From positions 1 to 46,421 of the forward strand of contig CAMDDZ010000042.1 of assembly GCA_945893145.1 (NCBI GenBank): a stretch of 46,421 bases of DNA, written 5' to 3'. Origin of the DNA: Rhodoplanes serenus (GTDB lineage: Bacteria; Pseudomonadota; Alphaproteobacteria; Rhizobiales; Xanthobacteraceae). How positions within the stretch are numbered: the first letter of the stretch is position 1; every line of letters begins with the position of its first letter. This document shows, in pieces, positions 40,088 through 46,421 of this stretch. Made by a program: the position numbers and the translations under genes. A model generated the notes under the pieces. It was not told the DNA's origin. It was given only the letters and a program-made list of their open reading frames with translations, and searched no databases.

Positions 40088-40840
40088 CTATCCCCCCAAC
40101 AACTCCGCCCAGGGGATCACCCGGTGCACCGCCTTCACGCGCTTGAGGTCAAACTCCAGCGACTTCTCCGGATTGAACTGGCTGCACACGATCTTGGTCG
40201 GCGTGCGTTTTTCCAGCCGCTTGATGTAGCCCGGCGTGTCGCCGCCGTCGTGCTCGGGCCACAGCTCGACCACCACGTAATCGCCGATGCTGGCCGGCCG
40301 CGCTGAGGTTGCGTAGATCAGCTCGCCTTCGGTGTAGCGCGGATGCATGCTGTTGCCCGTCACGTAAAGCGCGAACACGCCGGCCGAGCGCGCGACGCCG
40401 GGCGGGCGGCGCACGAAGTCGATGGTCTGGCCGTTGAAATAAAAATCCACCGCCTGGCCGCCGGCGGCGTTGCCCTTCACCGGCACGTCCTGCGCCATGG
40501 TGGCGAAGCCGGGCAGCGCCGGCGGTGCGCGGCCGGCGCTTGTCGCGCTCGTCCCGCTGGCGGCGCCTGCGCGCATACCTGACTCGCTCGACGCGGCTGC
40601 GCTCACACTCGCGCCGGGATCCGCCACCGGCTGCTCGCCGATCAGCTCCGCCACGGTCCAATCGAGCCCCACGGCGATGCCTTCGTAGTACCGGCTCTTG
40701 ATCGAGCTTTTTTTCGTCTTGAGAAAATCGCGGATGTAGCTGCGCTCGAGGCCGCCCTTCACGGCGGCCGTGATCGGGCTGCGGCTGAGCGCCTCAAGGC
40801 GCGCAGCGATGCGGGCGCGAAGCTGTTCGTCGTCGAGCAT
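40088..40840 (-). CDS. phage-type repressor with S24 peptidase domain
   Basis: A 250-residue protein. Residues 1-65 form a helix-turn-helix region (ERSYIRDFLKTKKSSIKSRY), 75-110 is an Ala/Ser linker, and 130-250 is a LexA/CI-type S24 domain with catalytic Ser164 (TGNSMHPRYTEGE) and Lys207 (PGYIKRLEK). It may self-cleave upon DNA damage; a clear Ala-Gly cleavage site is not obvious. It is divergent from a Cro-like gene, and three operator-like repeats lie between them, the classic lysogeny switch layout. The ATG at 40840 is chosen; the frame extends further but across the operators. Confidence 0.9.
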   Translation of the reverse strand: MLDDEQLRARIAARLEALSRSPITAAVKGGLERSYIRDFLKTKKSSIKSRYYEGIAVGLDWTVAELIGEQPVADPGASVSAAASSESGMRAGAASGTSATSAGRAPPALPGFATMAQDVPVKGNAAGGQAVDFYFNGQTIDFVRRPPGVARSAGVFALYVTGNSMHPRYTEGELIYATSARPASIGDYVVVELWPEHDGGDTPGYIKRLEKRTPTKIVCSQFNPEKSLEFDLKRVKAVHRVIPWAELLGG

Positions 40841-40843
40841 GGC

Positions 40844-40920
40844 GGAATTATCCGACTTTCCGACCGGATTCGCAATAGGAATAATTCGACTATCCGCTTG
40901 CGGAGTGGAAATTATCCTAC
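40844..40920. promoter_or_regulatory. three operator-like repeats of the repressor/Cro switch
   Basis: GGAATTATCCGAC (40844-40856), GGAATAATTCGAC (40878-40890) and GGAAATTATCCTAC (40907-40920). All three share GGA(A)ATTATYC or its near-inverse and are spaced 34 and 29 bp, three helical turns apart. They are far more AT-rich than their surroundings and lie exactly between divergent repressor and Cro-like genes. Confidence 0.65.
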
Positions 40921-40951
40921 TAGAGTTAAGACTCAGCTGGAGCGGCGCGCG

Positions 40952-41314
40952 ATGGGGCCTTCCGAAGAGAAAACCGAGAGCGACGGGATGGAGCACGAGC
41001 TGCGCCACAACCTGCGCCGTTGCGCCGAGCTTTATGCCGCGGCGGCGGGGCTTTCGGTGGCGACGCTCGGCCGGCTCGCCGCCGGCGACTGGCGCTTCTT
41101 CGGGCGGCTCGGTCGCTCCACCTTCACGGCGCGCAAATACGACGAGGTGATCGGCTGGTTCTCGCAGCACTGGCCCGGCGGCGCGCCGTGGCCGGACGGC
41201 ATCGCGCGGCCGCAAGCGTCGTCGTCATCGCAAACGTCGTCATCGGTGACGCAAGAGTCTTCGTCTGCATCGCCGTCATCGCGCTCGCGCGCGCCGCCGC
41301 CGGCGCGTGACTGA
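40952..41314 (+). CDS. Cro-like/HTH phage regulator
   Basis: A 120-residue protein. Residues 12-75 are conserved in rhizobial prophages: HELRHNLRRCAELYAAAAG, then LGRLAAGDWRFFGRL and FTARKYDEVIGWFSQHWP. This matches the small HTH proteins opposite S24 repressors. The C-terminus is Ser/Pro-rich and probably disordered. GGAG lies 10 bases before the ATG at 40952; a second ATG at 40988 is possible. Confidence 0.7.
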   Translation: MGPSEEKTESDGMEHELRHNLRRCAELYAAAAGLSVATLGRLAAGDWRFFGRLGRSTFTARKYDEVIGWFSQHWPGGAPWPDGIARPQASSSSQTSSSVTQESSSASPSSRSRAPPPARD

Positions 41315-41388
41315 CGCGGCTTCGCGGCCGCGCCCACCCATCATCGCCATCGCATCACGAGAGCGTCATTCGGACGAGAGGCCGAGTC

Positions 41389-41946
41389 ATGTCTGTTTCA
41401 ACCACGTCTTCTGCAACCCCGTCGTTTGCCGAGCAGCACCAGCAGCACCAGGCGCGCCGCGTGCGGCTGGGCTTTGTCGATAGCCGCCAGGTGCTGGCGA
41501 TCCGCGCCGTGAGCCTCGGCACCGAAGAGCTGCACGCCACCATCGCGCGGCTCGAAGCCGACAAGGCCGCGCTCGCGGCGCGGCTCGAGCAGGCGCTCGC
41601 CGATTGCGCCGAGCTGGCGCGCAAGCTCGTGCCGCCGCCGAAACACAGCATCCGCTCCATCGTGGCGGCGGTGTGCGATTACTTCGGCGTGCCGGTGGCG
41701 CGGCTCATCTCCGGGCAGCGCGCCGCCGATGTGGCGCGGCCGCGGCAGATCGCCTTTTACCTCGCGCGCGAGCTCACCCATCAGTCGCTGATGATGATCG
41801 CCCGCAAGATGCAGCGCGACCACACCACGGTGCTGCACGGCGCGCGGAAGATTGAAGCCCTGCTGCGCAAAGATGCGGCGCTGGCGCAGGACGTGGCGGC
41901 GCTGGAGAAAATCATCGATGCGAAAATCATCGGGGCCGCGCCATGA
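41389..41946 (+). CDS. DnaA domain IV-like DNA-binding protein (no ATPase domain)
   Basis: A 185-residue protein. A coiled coil (about 46-80) precedes a complete DnaA domain IV (85-165): IVAAVCDYFGVPVARLISGQ, RPRQIAFYLARELTHQSLMM and the DnaA-box reading signature DHTTVLHGARKIE. Domains I-III with the AAA+ ATPase are absent; this is full length for the phage class, not a truncation. It may place other proteins on DnaA boxes or compete with host DnaA for them. Its stop overlaps the start of the GcrA-like gene (ATGA). Confidence 0.9.
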   Translation: MSVSTTSSATPSFAEQHQQHQARRVRLGFVDSRQVLAIRAVSLGTEELHATIARLEADKAALAARLEQALADCAELARKLVPPPKHSIRSIVAAVCDYFGVPVARLISGQRAADVARPRQIAFYLARELTHQSLMMIARKMQRDHTTVLHGARKIEALLRKDAALAQDVAALEKIIDAKIIGAAP

Positions 41947-42515
41947 AGCAGCGCTGGACCCCACAGATGGACGACGTGTTGCGCGCCAGCCGCGGCCGCC
42001 AATCGGCGAGCCAGATCGGCGCCGCGCTCGGCCTTAGCCGCAATGCGGTGCTCGGCCGCGCACAGCGGCTCGGGCTCGATCGGTTGCGGTCCACGAAGCC
42101 GGACGAGCCCGCGCCCAGTGAGGCGCGCCAAGAAGCAAGCAACACCGAGGCGCACCAGCAACCGCGTGACGCCGCGGCGCGTGATGCTGCGCCCGTCATC
42201 GCGCCACCCGTCGAAATCGCTGGGATGAAGCGGCTGCCGTTGCTCGAACTGGAACGCAAACATTGCCGCTGGCCGGCCGAAGGCGAGGGCCGTCACACCT
42301 TATACTGCGGGCTCGATGCGCGGCCCGGCAAACCCTACTGCGCCGGCCATTGCGCGCTCGCCTATCGCAAGCCGGTGACCGGCAATCCGAACCTCGGCTT
42401 CATCGCGCGCCGATTCGGCAAATCGAATCTCGAAACGCTGATGAGTCTGGACGGCGACGCTTCTGACGCTCCGGCCGCATCTGCGCGCCCCGCTTGGCGC
42501 GCGCCCGCAGCGTGA
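41943..42515 (+). CDS. GcrA-family cell-cycle regulator homologue
   Basis: A 190-residue protein. The N-terminal HTH is WTPQMDDVLRASRGRQSASQ followed by IGAALGLSRNAVLGRAQRLG, and the C-terminal sigma-70-contacting/zinc part is KHCRWPAEGEGRH, LYCGL and YCAGHCALAY. Host GcrA activates promoters bearing methylated GANTC sites together with sigma-70. A phage-linked copy next to a DnaA-like protein suggests interference with or capture of the host cell-cycle programme. The genes overlap by four bases with the preceding one. Confidence 0.9.
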   Translation: MKQRWTPQMDDVLRASRGRQSASQIGAALGLSRNAVLGRAQRLGLDRLRSTKPDEPAPSEARQEASNTEAHQQPRDAAARDAAPVIAPPVEIAGMKRLPLLELERKHCRWPAEGEGRHTLYCGLDARPGKPYCAGHCALAYRKPVTGNPNLGFIARRFGKSNLETLMSLDGDASDAPAASARPAWRAPAA

Positions 42516-42525
42516 GGAGCGAACC

Positions 42526-42903
42526 ATGAGCGCGCTTGCAAACATGTCTCCGGTCCGGCTCGCAACGTCCTCCCCCGATGCGAGCTGTGGCGCTCTCGCG
42601 GCTGGCCTTCGCGCCGCCGCGGGAGCGCCTGGGGAGGGCTGTTCCGGCACACACGTGTCGCTGCAGAGGTGCCGCGCACTCGTTTCACCTCTCCCCGCGT
42701 GCGGGGAGAGGTCGGCGCGCCGGAAATGGTTGACGTGTGTTCGAGCGTTGTGGGCGCGCCGGGTGAGGGGGCCTCGCCGCGAACCTGAGCGCTCAGAATC
42801 GTGGAGGCGCCCCCTCACCCCGACCCTCTCCCCGCAAGCGGGGAGAGGGAGAGCAGACTCGGTGCGTGCGACTCTTGGGTCCCCGCGACAGGCCACGCCA
42901 TGA
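42526..42903 (+). CDS. possible gene remodelled by repeat insertion
   Basis: A 125-residue frame starting MSALANMSPVRL with GAGGAG eight bases before the ATG, 10 bp after the GcrA-like gene, and ending in an ATGA overlap with the next gene, exactly as expected for a member of this coupled operon. But residues about 55-115 are encoded by the dispersed repeat at 42687-42851 (RRPLTPTLSPQAGRGR). So a small phage gene has probably lost its original 3' part to a repeat. Confidence 0.4.
   Translation: MSALANMSPVRLATSSPDASCGALAAGLRAAAGAPGEGCSGTHVSLQRCRALVSPLPACGERSARRKWLTCVRALWARRVRGPRREPERSESWRRPLTPTLSPQAGRGRADSVRATLGSPRQATP
42687..42851. repeat. 165-bp dispersed repeat (TCTCCCCGC type), copy 2
   Basis: Nearly identical in order and sequence to 36732-36897: TCTCCCCGCGTGCGGGGAGA, GGTCGGCGCGCCGGAAATGG, GGGTGAGGGGGCCTCGCCGC and the closing CCCCGCAAGCGGGGAGAGGG. 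Confidence 0.85.
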
Positions 42904-43772
42904 CCACACGCCCCTGGATGCCGCTGTACATCGCCGATTACCGCGCCGACACGGCGCGGCTCAGCACCGCCGAGCATGGTGCGTATCTGCTGCTCATCAT
43001 GGAGTACTGGCACGCCGGCGGTCTGCCGGATGACGACAAGCTGCTCGCCCGCATCGCCGGCATGTCGGGGCGCCAGTGGAAGAAGGCCAAGCCCACGATC
43101 CAGCCCCTGTTCCAACCGGGCTGGAAGCACAAGCGCATCGACGCCGAGCTTGAGCGCGCCTCCACGATCGCCAAGGCGAAATCCGACAAGGCGCGTGACG
43201 CAGCCAACAAGCGATGGGTCGCGCAACGCGCTGAGGATGCTCCAAGCGATGCTCCAAGCAATGCTCCAAGCAATGCTCCAAGCAATGCTCCAAGCAATGC
43301 TCCAAGCTATGCTCCACGATGCACACTTCACACTTCACAGTTCACAAAACTTTCCGAAGCTGACGCTTCGGCCGCGCCGGCCGATGCCCGCACCGAATTG
43401 TTCGGCCGCGGCCTCGAAACGCTCGGCCGTCTCGCTGGGCGGCCGCCGCCTGCCTGCCGGCCGCTGCTCGGCCGCCTGCTGAAATCCGCCCACGACGACG
43501 GGGCGCGCGTGCTGCGCGCCATCGACGACGCCGAGCAAACCCGCGTGGCCGATCCGGTGGCCTGGATCGTACGCGCCGTGCAACCGAGGCAAATCAATGG
43601 AAAAGCTTCCGATCATCGATTCCGCGCAGCGCTCGACCGGCTCAAGGATCACGTCTGGCAACCCGAACGGCGCGGACCGCCTGAGCACGCAGCGCGACTT
43701 GAGTGCCGAGCGCAGCTTGAGCGCCGCGAAAGCGGGGGCGGCGCGGCTGCTCGGCTGCTACCGCAGCGGTGA
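42900..43772 (+). CDS. DUF1376-family phage replication-associated protein
   Basis: A 290-residue protein. DUF1376 is at residues 1-80: WMPLYIADYRADTARLSTAE, HGAYLLLIMEYWHAGG and LPDDDKLLARIAGMSGRQWK. In phages it sits among replication genes (YdaU-like). A seven-fold (D/N/Y)AP(S/R) repeat at about 113-140 follows, then a more basic C-terminal domain (RPLLGRLLKSAHDDGARVLR). The ATG at 42900 lies inside an ATGA overlap. The last 176 bp are shared in another frame with the next gene. Confidence 0.88.
   Translation: MTTRPWMPLYIADYRADTARLSTAEHGAYLLLIMEYWHAGGLPDDDKLLARIAGMSGRQWKKAKPTIQPLFQPGWKHKRIDAELERASTIAKAKSDKARDAANKRWVAQRAEDAPSDAPSNAPSNAPSNAPSNAPSYAPRCTLHTSQFTKLSEADASAAPADARTELFGRGLETLGRLAGRPPPACRPLLGRLLKSAHDDGARVLRAIDDAEQTRVADPVAWIVRAVQPRQINGKASDHRFRAALDRLKDHVWQPERRGPPEHAARLECRAQLERRESGGGAAARLLPQR
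43236..43319 (+). repeat. seven-copy 12-bp tandem repeat
   Basis: The unit is AATGCTCCAAGC with the first two units starting G and the last TATGCTCCACGA. It encodes DAPS, DAPS, NAPS four times and YAPR in the DUF1376 protein. The central units are perfect, so recent slippage is likely. Confidence 0.92.
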
Positions 43773-44082
43773 CGCGCACGATCCGGAAACCTACATCGCG
43801 GCCGTGGTGGCGGTGCTGGCGGCCTATCCGGCCGAGGTGATCCGCGCCGTCACCGAGCCGGCCAGCGGCATTGCGTCGACGGTCAAGTGGTTGCCCGCCA
43901 TCGCCGAGATCAAGGAGGCCTGCGAGGCCAGGATGCCGTCGCGCTCGGCGCGCTGGGCGGAGAGCTGGGATCGCGCGGCGGCGGCGCAATTGGCGCAGCG
44001 CCAAACGCTCGCGCTCACCGACCGGCGACGGAGGCCGCAGCTCGCGTCCGCGTCCTCGCCCGCCATCGGCGGGCGCACATGA
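43597..44082 (+). CDS. phage-associated hypothetical protein
   Basis: A 161-residue protein. The conserved core is DPETYIAAVVAVLAAYPAEV, RAVTEPASGIAST and KWLPAIAEIKEACEAR, a pattern seen next to DUF1376 genes in rhizobial prophages and of unknown role. The N-terminal 58 residues overlap the DUF1376 coding end by 176 bp in another frame; no later good start precedes the conserved core, so the overlap seems real. The stop overlaps the next start (ATGA). Confidence 0.75.
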   Translation: MEKLPIIDSAQRSTGSRITSGNPNGADRLSTQRDLSAERSLSAAKAGAARLLGCYRSGDAHDPETYIAAVVAVLAAYPAEVIRAVTEPASGIASTVKWLPAIAEIKEACEARMPSRSARWAESWDRAAAAQLAQRQTLALTDRRRRPQLASASSPAIGGRT

Positions 44083-44666
44083 GAGGCCGCAAGCGCAATC
44101 TCAACATGGCGCGCGATGCGCAGGGCGTGTCGCGCGAGCACGAGCGCCGCCAGCGGCTCGACTACGAGGCGCGGCTGGCGCGCCGCGCGCTCGACCTGAT
44201 CGGCGACGGCGTCGGCGCGGCGCACGCCGAGGACAAGCTCGCGGGCTCGTCGCTCGGCCGCCTGCTTCTGCGCGGCCAGGCCGACCGGCGCGATCCGGGC
44301 GGCATCTCGCAGCGGCAATACAACACCGGCCAGCGCTGGAGCCACATCGTCTATCGCCACGCAGCCCTGATGGGTTACCGGCTGCAGCTGCGCACGCCGT
44401 CGTTCGACATGGTGGGCGGCGGCGAGAGCTGCGCGGCGCCGCCCGACGACGCCCAGATCGCTGAGGTGCGCAACGATTTCCGGCTTTGCTACGACGCTGT
44501 CATGGAGGTTTGCCGGCTGCACACTTTGCGCGCCCGCGAGGCGACCTACGGCGTGTGCATCCTCAACTGGCCGCTGTCGCAACTGCGCCGCAAGGATTTC
44601 GGGCTGATCCGGCTGACGCTGAATGCGATCGGGAAGGCGTTGGGGAAGGAGGAGAGGGGGAGGTGA
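44079..44666 (+). CDS. phage-associated hypothetical protein (195 aa)
   Basis: A basic 195-residue protein: RNLNMARDAQGVSREHERRQ, LAGSSLGRLLLRG, ISQRQYNTGQRWSHIVYRHA, then a helix-rich end LRRKDFGLIRLTLNAIGKAL. This is the last gene of the coupled operon. Its placement after replication genes resembles that of late regulators or antiterminators, but nothing in the sequence proves such a role. Start in the ATGA overlap at 44079. Confidence 0.78.
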   Translation: MRGRKRNLNMARDAQGVSREHERRQRLDYEARLARRALDLIGDGVGAAHAEDKLAGSSLGRLLLRGQADRRDPGGISQRQYNTGQRWSHIVYRHAALMGYRLQLRTPSFDMVGGGESCAAPPDDAQIAEVRNDFRLCYDAVMEVCRLHTLRAREATYGVCILNWPLSQLRRKDFGLIRLTLNAIGKALGKEERGR

Positions 44667-44718
44667 GCAGACTGGGATGTCTGGTGCAGGGCTGCAATCA
44701 CCATGGATGTCAAAACGG

Positions 44719-45558
44719 CTAAGGGCCTTTCGCCTCTGCTATCTTCAACGCAAGTTCTTTGTAACCGGTACGGCGTAATGGATTGTCGTCGATCTTCGAG
44801 ATGATAACATTCGCGAAATTCAGATTTGTCGACTGCGTCAATGAGCCAACGGATCGCTGGACTGCTTGTCCGATATCGCCGAACATCTTTAGGTAGATTG
44901 CAGCAACGAAATTGGTGAGAATTGCTCCGATGGCTCCCAGAACGGCAACTATTATCTTCTCAGTTTCACCCGTTGCGATCCTTGTCTGCCAAATTGCGAA
45001 GACTACTATTCCGACGCCAACCAACATCGCAAAAATCCCTACAATGAAGATTGCCTTACTCTGACTGAGTATAACGGTCAGATATTGGGTGAGTTGACCT
45101 TGTTGAATTCGTAGCAATTTGTGAGCCTTCTGCTCGTGTGACGACGAACTCATTTGCCGGAGATCCAGTTCATCCGCCAATTCTTGGCGCTGAAACTTAA
45201 GCGCTTCAACCGGTAGCGCAAAACCAGCTGCGGCGAACACTATCGTAGTGAAACACAAACCTAGCGCCGCTATTAGGATCGCGTTGGAGATTATAATAAT
45301 TCCGGCGGCGTGAAGGCCAAGCATAATTCCGGCTGCCACAAACATTCCGCCGAAAACGCCAATTAGTGTGCGTCGTTGATTGCGCATGCCGCCTTCTTGA
45401 ATTCTCAACTCTTCCATGCGCTGTCGAAGCGCTTGAATTTGTGCCTTTTCCAGCTCCTCCATTTCGGCGAGTGTCTTGGATATCGGCTCGTTTTTCGGTT
45501 CGGCTTGAGGCTGCGGCGGCTCAGGCTGCCCAGCCGCCATAACGTTTTGATCGCTCAT
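44719..45558 (-). CDS. four-helix membrane protein with coiled coil, possibly TRADD-N-associated type
   Basis: A 279-residue protein. A Pro/Gln-rich head leads into a coiled coil (about 28-60: KTLAEMEELEKAQIQALRQR), two helices (RTLIGVFGGMFVAAGIMLGL, ISNAILIAALGLCFTTIVFA), a second coiled coil (about 120-160), two more helices (SKAIFIVGIFAMLVGVGIVV, IIVAVLGAIGAILTNFVAAI) and a soluble tail. The second half resembles the two-helix 'TRADD-N-associated' domain of conflict systems, but this is a weak resemblance. AGAGGA precedes the ATG. The gene is clearly lower in GC than its neighbours and sits at the edge of the phage-like module, so recent transfer is likely. Confidence 0.75.
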   Translation of the reverse strand: MSDQNVMAAGQPEPPQPQAEPKNEPISKTLAEMEELEKAQIQALRQRMEELRIQEGGMRNQRRTLIGVFGGMFVAAGIMLGLHAAGIIIISNAILIAALGLCFTTIVFAAAGFALPVEALKFQRQELADELDLRQMSSSSHEQKAHKLLRIQQGQLTQYLTVILSQSKAIFIVGIFAMLVGVGIVVFAIWQTRIATGETEKIIVAVLGAIGAILTNFVAAIYLKMFGDIGQAVQRSVGSLTQSTNLNFANVIISKIDDNPLRRTGYKELALKIAEAKGP

Positions 45559-45624
45559 TGTCCTCTTCCCCTCATCGCGCGCAGAGCGCAATTGCGAAGC
45601 GTATTGCGCCGCCAGATGATGATT

Positions 45625-45653
45625 GGCGGATTACGCTGCGCTCATCCGCCTTA
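45625..45653. repeat. dispersed repeat, GGCGGATTACGC type
   Basis: GGCGGATTACGCTGCGCTCATCCGCC-like sequence followed by TTAC; the same hairpin layout as the CCCGGATATCGC repeats with different bases at the arms. Confidence 0.7.
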
Positions 45654-45764
45654 CGCGCTGAGGCGGCCTCGATTGAGCTATGCTGCGTGGACGTGGGCCA
45701 CAGTATCATCGATAGCCTGAATATGCACATCGGTTCTATTGTTCCCGACCTTTACATGTAGCAA

Positions 45765-45923
45765 GTAGCCCGCACATCGCTCCGCTCATCCGGGCGATGC
45801 GCTCCACTCTATATGTCTACCCACTCTATTTCTACGCGCAGCTACGCTCTATCCTTATCCTGCAGAGCATTTTGTTGGGCGTACGCCAGCAAGTAGCCCG
45901 GATGAGCGAAGCGATATCCGGGG
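45765..45923. repeat. two dispersed repeats in opposite orientation
   Basis: A degenerate copy at 45765-45796 (GTAGCCCGCACATCGCTCCG) and a full one at 45893-45923 (GTAGCCCGGATGAGCGAAGC, then GATATCCGGGG). The interval between them has no gene. Confidence 0.75.
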
Positions 45924-46039
45924 CTGACGCTCGCCGTGACACGGCCGCTCCCTTGCATCGCGGAGCATGCGCACGCGATGACGCTGCGGCGCACTCGGGC
46001 GGACATCGTGCCGATATCTCACCATGACCGCATTGGAGT

Positions 46040-46069
46040 CCCGGATATCGCTTCGCTCATCCGGGCTAC
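46040..46069. repeat. dispersed repeat, CCCGGATATCGC type
   Basis: CCCGGATATCGCTTCGCTCA then TCCGGGCTAC, inverse to the copies at 45893 and 46207. Confidence 0.85.
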
Positions 46070-46083
46070 TGGCTCCCTCTCCC

Positions 46084-46195
46084 CGCCTCATCCTGAGGAG
46101 CACTCGCGAAGCGAGTGCGTCTCGAAGGATCGAGGCGGCCCATGCTTCGAGACGTCCGCCTTCGCTCCGCTTCGGCGGGCTCCTCAGCATGAGGC
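46084..46195. repeat. dispersed repeat (CTCATCCTGAGGAGC type)
   Basis: CGCCTCATCCTGAGGAGCAC ... GCGGGCTCCTCAGCATGAGG, with GTCTCGAAGGAT and TTCGAGACG inside. It lies between two CCCGGATATCGC copies, forming a repeat cluster in the gene-free 45558-46246 interval. Confidence 0.8.
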
Positions 46196-46206
46196 CGAGA
46201 ATGTTC

Positions 46207-46238
46207 GTAGCCCGGATGAGCGAAGCGATATCCGGGGC
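46207..46238. repeat. dispersed repeat, CCCGGATATCGC type
   Basis: GTAGCCCGGATGAGCGAAGC then GATATCCGGGGC, eight bases before the stop of the gene at the right edge. Confidence 0.85.
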
Positions 46239-46245
46239 TGACGCG

Positions 46246-46421
46246 CTAATTTAGGTCAAGCGTTCCGAGCAACACGCAACCATCGGACTCTATCGCGCCG
46301 CGGCGAAATTTTGCGATTGCAATTTGTTCGATTTCCGTCCGAAACGCTTCAAATCGGTCTTGCAACAATTCGCTGTATTTGAGGCGGTCGCGTGCGGCGC
46401 GATCATTCAGCGCCTCTCGGC
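46246..46421 (-). CDS. C-terminal part of a DUF1488-like protein (runs out of window)
   Basis: A minus-strand frame open to the window edge gives at least 57 residues ending at a TAG (46248-46246). The pattern FEAFRTEIEQIAIAKFRRGA followed by ESDGCVLLGTLDL matches the end of DUF1488-type small proteins, which finish 'I..IA..KY..G....DG.VLL...D'. The start and most of the N-terminal half lie beyond the window, so this is only a tentative call. Confidence 0.5.
   Translation of the reverse strand, partial: REALNDRAARDRLKYSELLQDRFEAFRTEIEQIAIAKFRRGAIESDGCVLLGTLDLN

Noticed and set aside
39655..40146. 163-residue plus-strand frame
   Set aside because: It spans a dispersed repeat and is antisense to the 60-residue membrane gene.
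43236..43319. Possible CRISPR array
   Set aside because: The 12-bp units are directly adjacent without spacers and lie in a coding region.

Overview
The window looks like chromosome of a GC-rich alphaproteobacterium of the Hyphomicrobiales, probably Bradyrhizobiaceae or Xanthobacteraceae. The signs are protein style, a GcrA-family regulator, two HisKA_2 kinases, three exact sigma-EcfG promoter matches (GGAAC-N16/17-CGTT), a Bug/TctC receptor, and many copies of the short dispersed repeats typical of these genomes. This placement is inference; no rRNA or tRNA gene is present.

Region 1 (1-11.6 kb) starts with the 3' end of an IS630-type transposase, then a stress-flavoured neighbourhood: a Crp/Fnr regulator, a YSC84-type lipoid-binding protein, a VOC protein, a histone-H1-like protein with a phasin-like partner, two tiny hydrophobic proteins (24 and 28 aa), a membrane protein, a lone receiver-domain protein divergent from a twin-PAS HisKA_2 kinase, a coiled-coil protein, small zinc-ribbon proteins, a GlsB/YeaQ protein and a secreted polysaccharide deacetylase. 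Several of these carry EcfG-type promoter sequences, so the neighbourhood reads as part of the general stress regulon.

Region 2 (11.6-27.7 kb) is mostly metabolism and envelope: a Bug receptor; an envelope-sugar/redox group (DUF2064 protein, GT2 glycosyltransferase and NAD-dependent epimerase in one operon; a PRC-barrel protein divergent from a cytochrome b561-like protein plus a Tat-exported molybdopterin oxidoreductase; a GT87-type polytopic mannosyltransferase-like protein); a luciferase-like flavin enzyme; two small exported proteins; an LpxH-like phosphoesterase; an M13 peptidase; a cold-shock protein; and a ThDP-dependent enzyme.

Region 3 (27.7-39 kb) has a GAF-HisKA_2 kinase joined in frame to a truncated YihY/BrkB gene, a second GlsB/YeaQ gene behind a perfect EcfG promoter, a DUF805 protein, a second VOC protein, a tartrate-dehydrogenase-like enzyme, a tandem universal stress protein, an L,D-transpeptidase, a threonine dehydratase and a 630-residue Pro/Ala/Glu-rich protein.

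Region 4 (39-44.7 kb) is a phage-like control and replication module without structural genes: an S24-type repressor and a divergent Cro-like gene flanking three operator-like repeats, then a tightly coupled run of DnaA-domain-IV protein, GcrA-like protein, a DUF1376 protein and two phage-associated unknowns. A 165-bp dispersed repeat has landed inside this operon. The right edge (44.7-46.4 kb) holds an AT-richer membrane gene that may be a cargo or conflict gene, a cluster of dispersed repeats, and the end of a DUF1488-like gene running out of the window.
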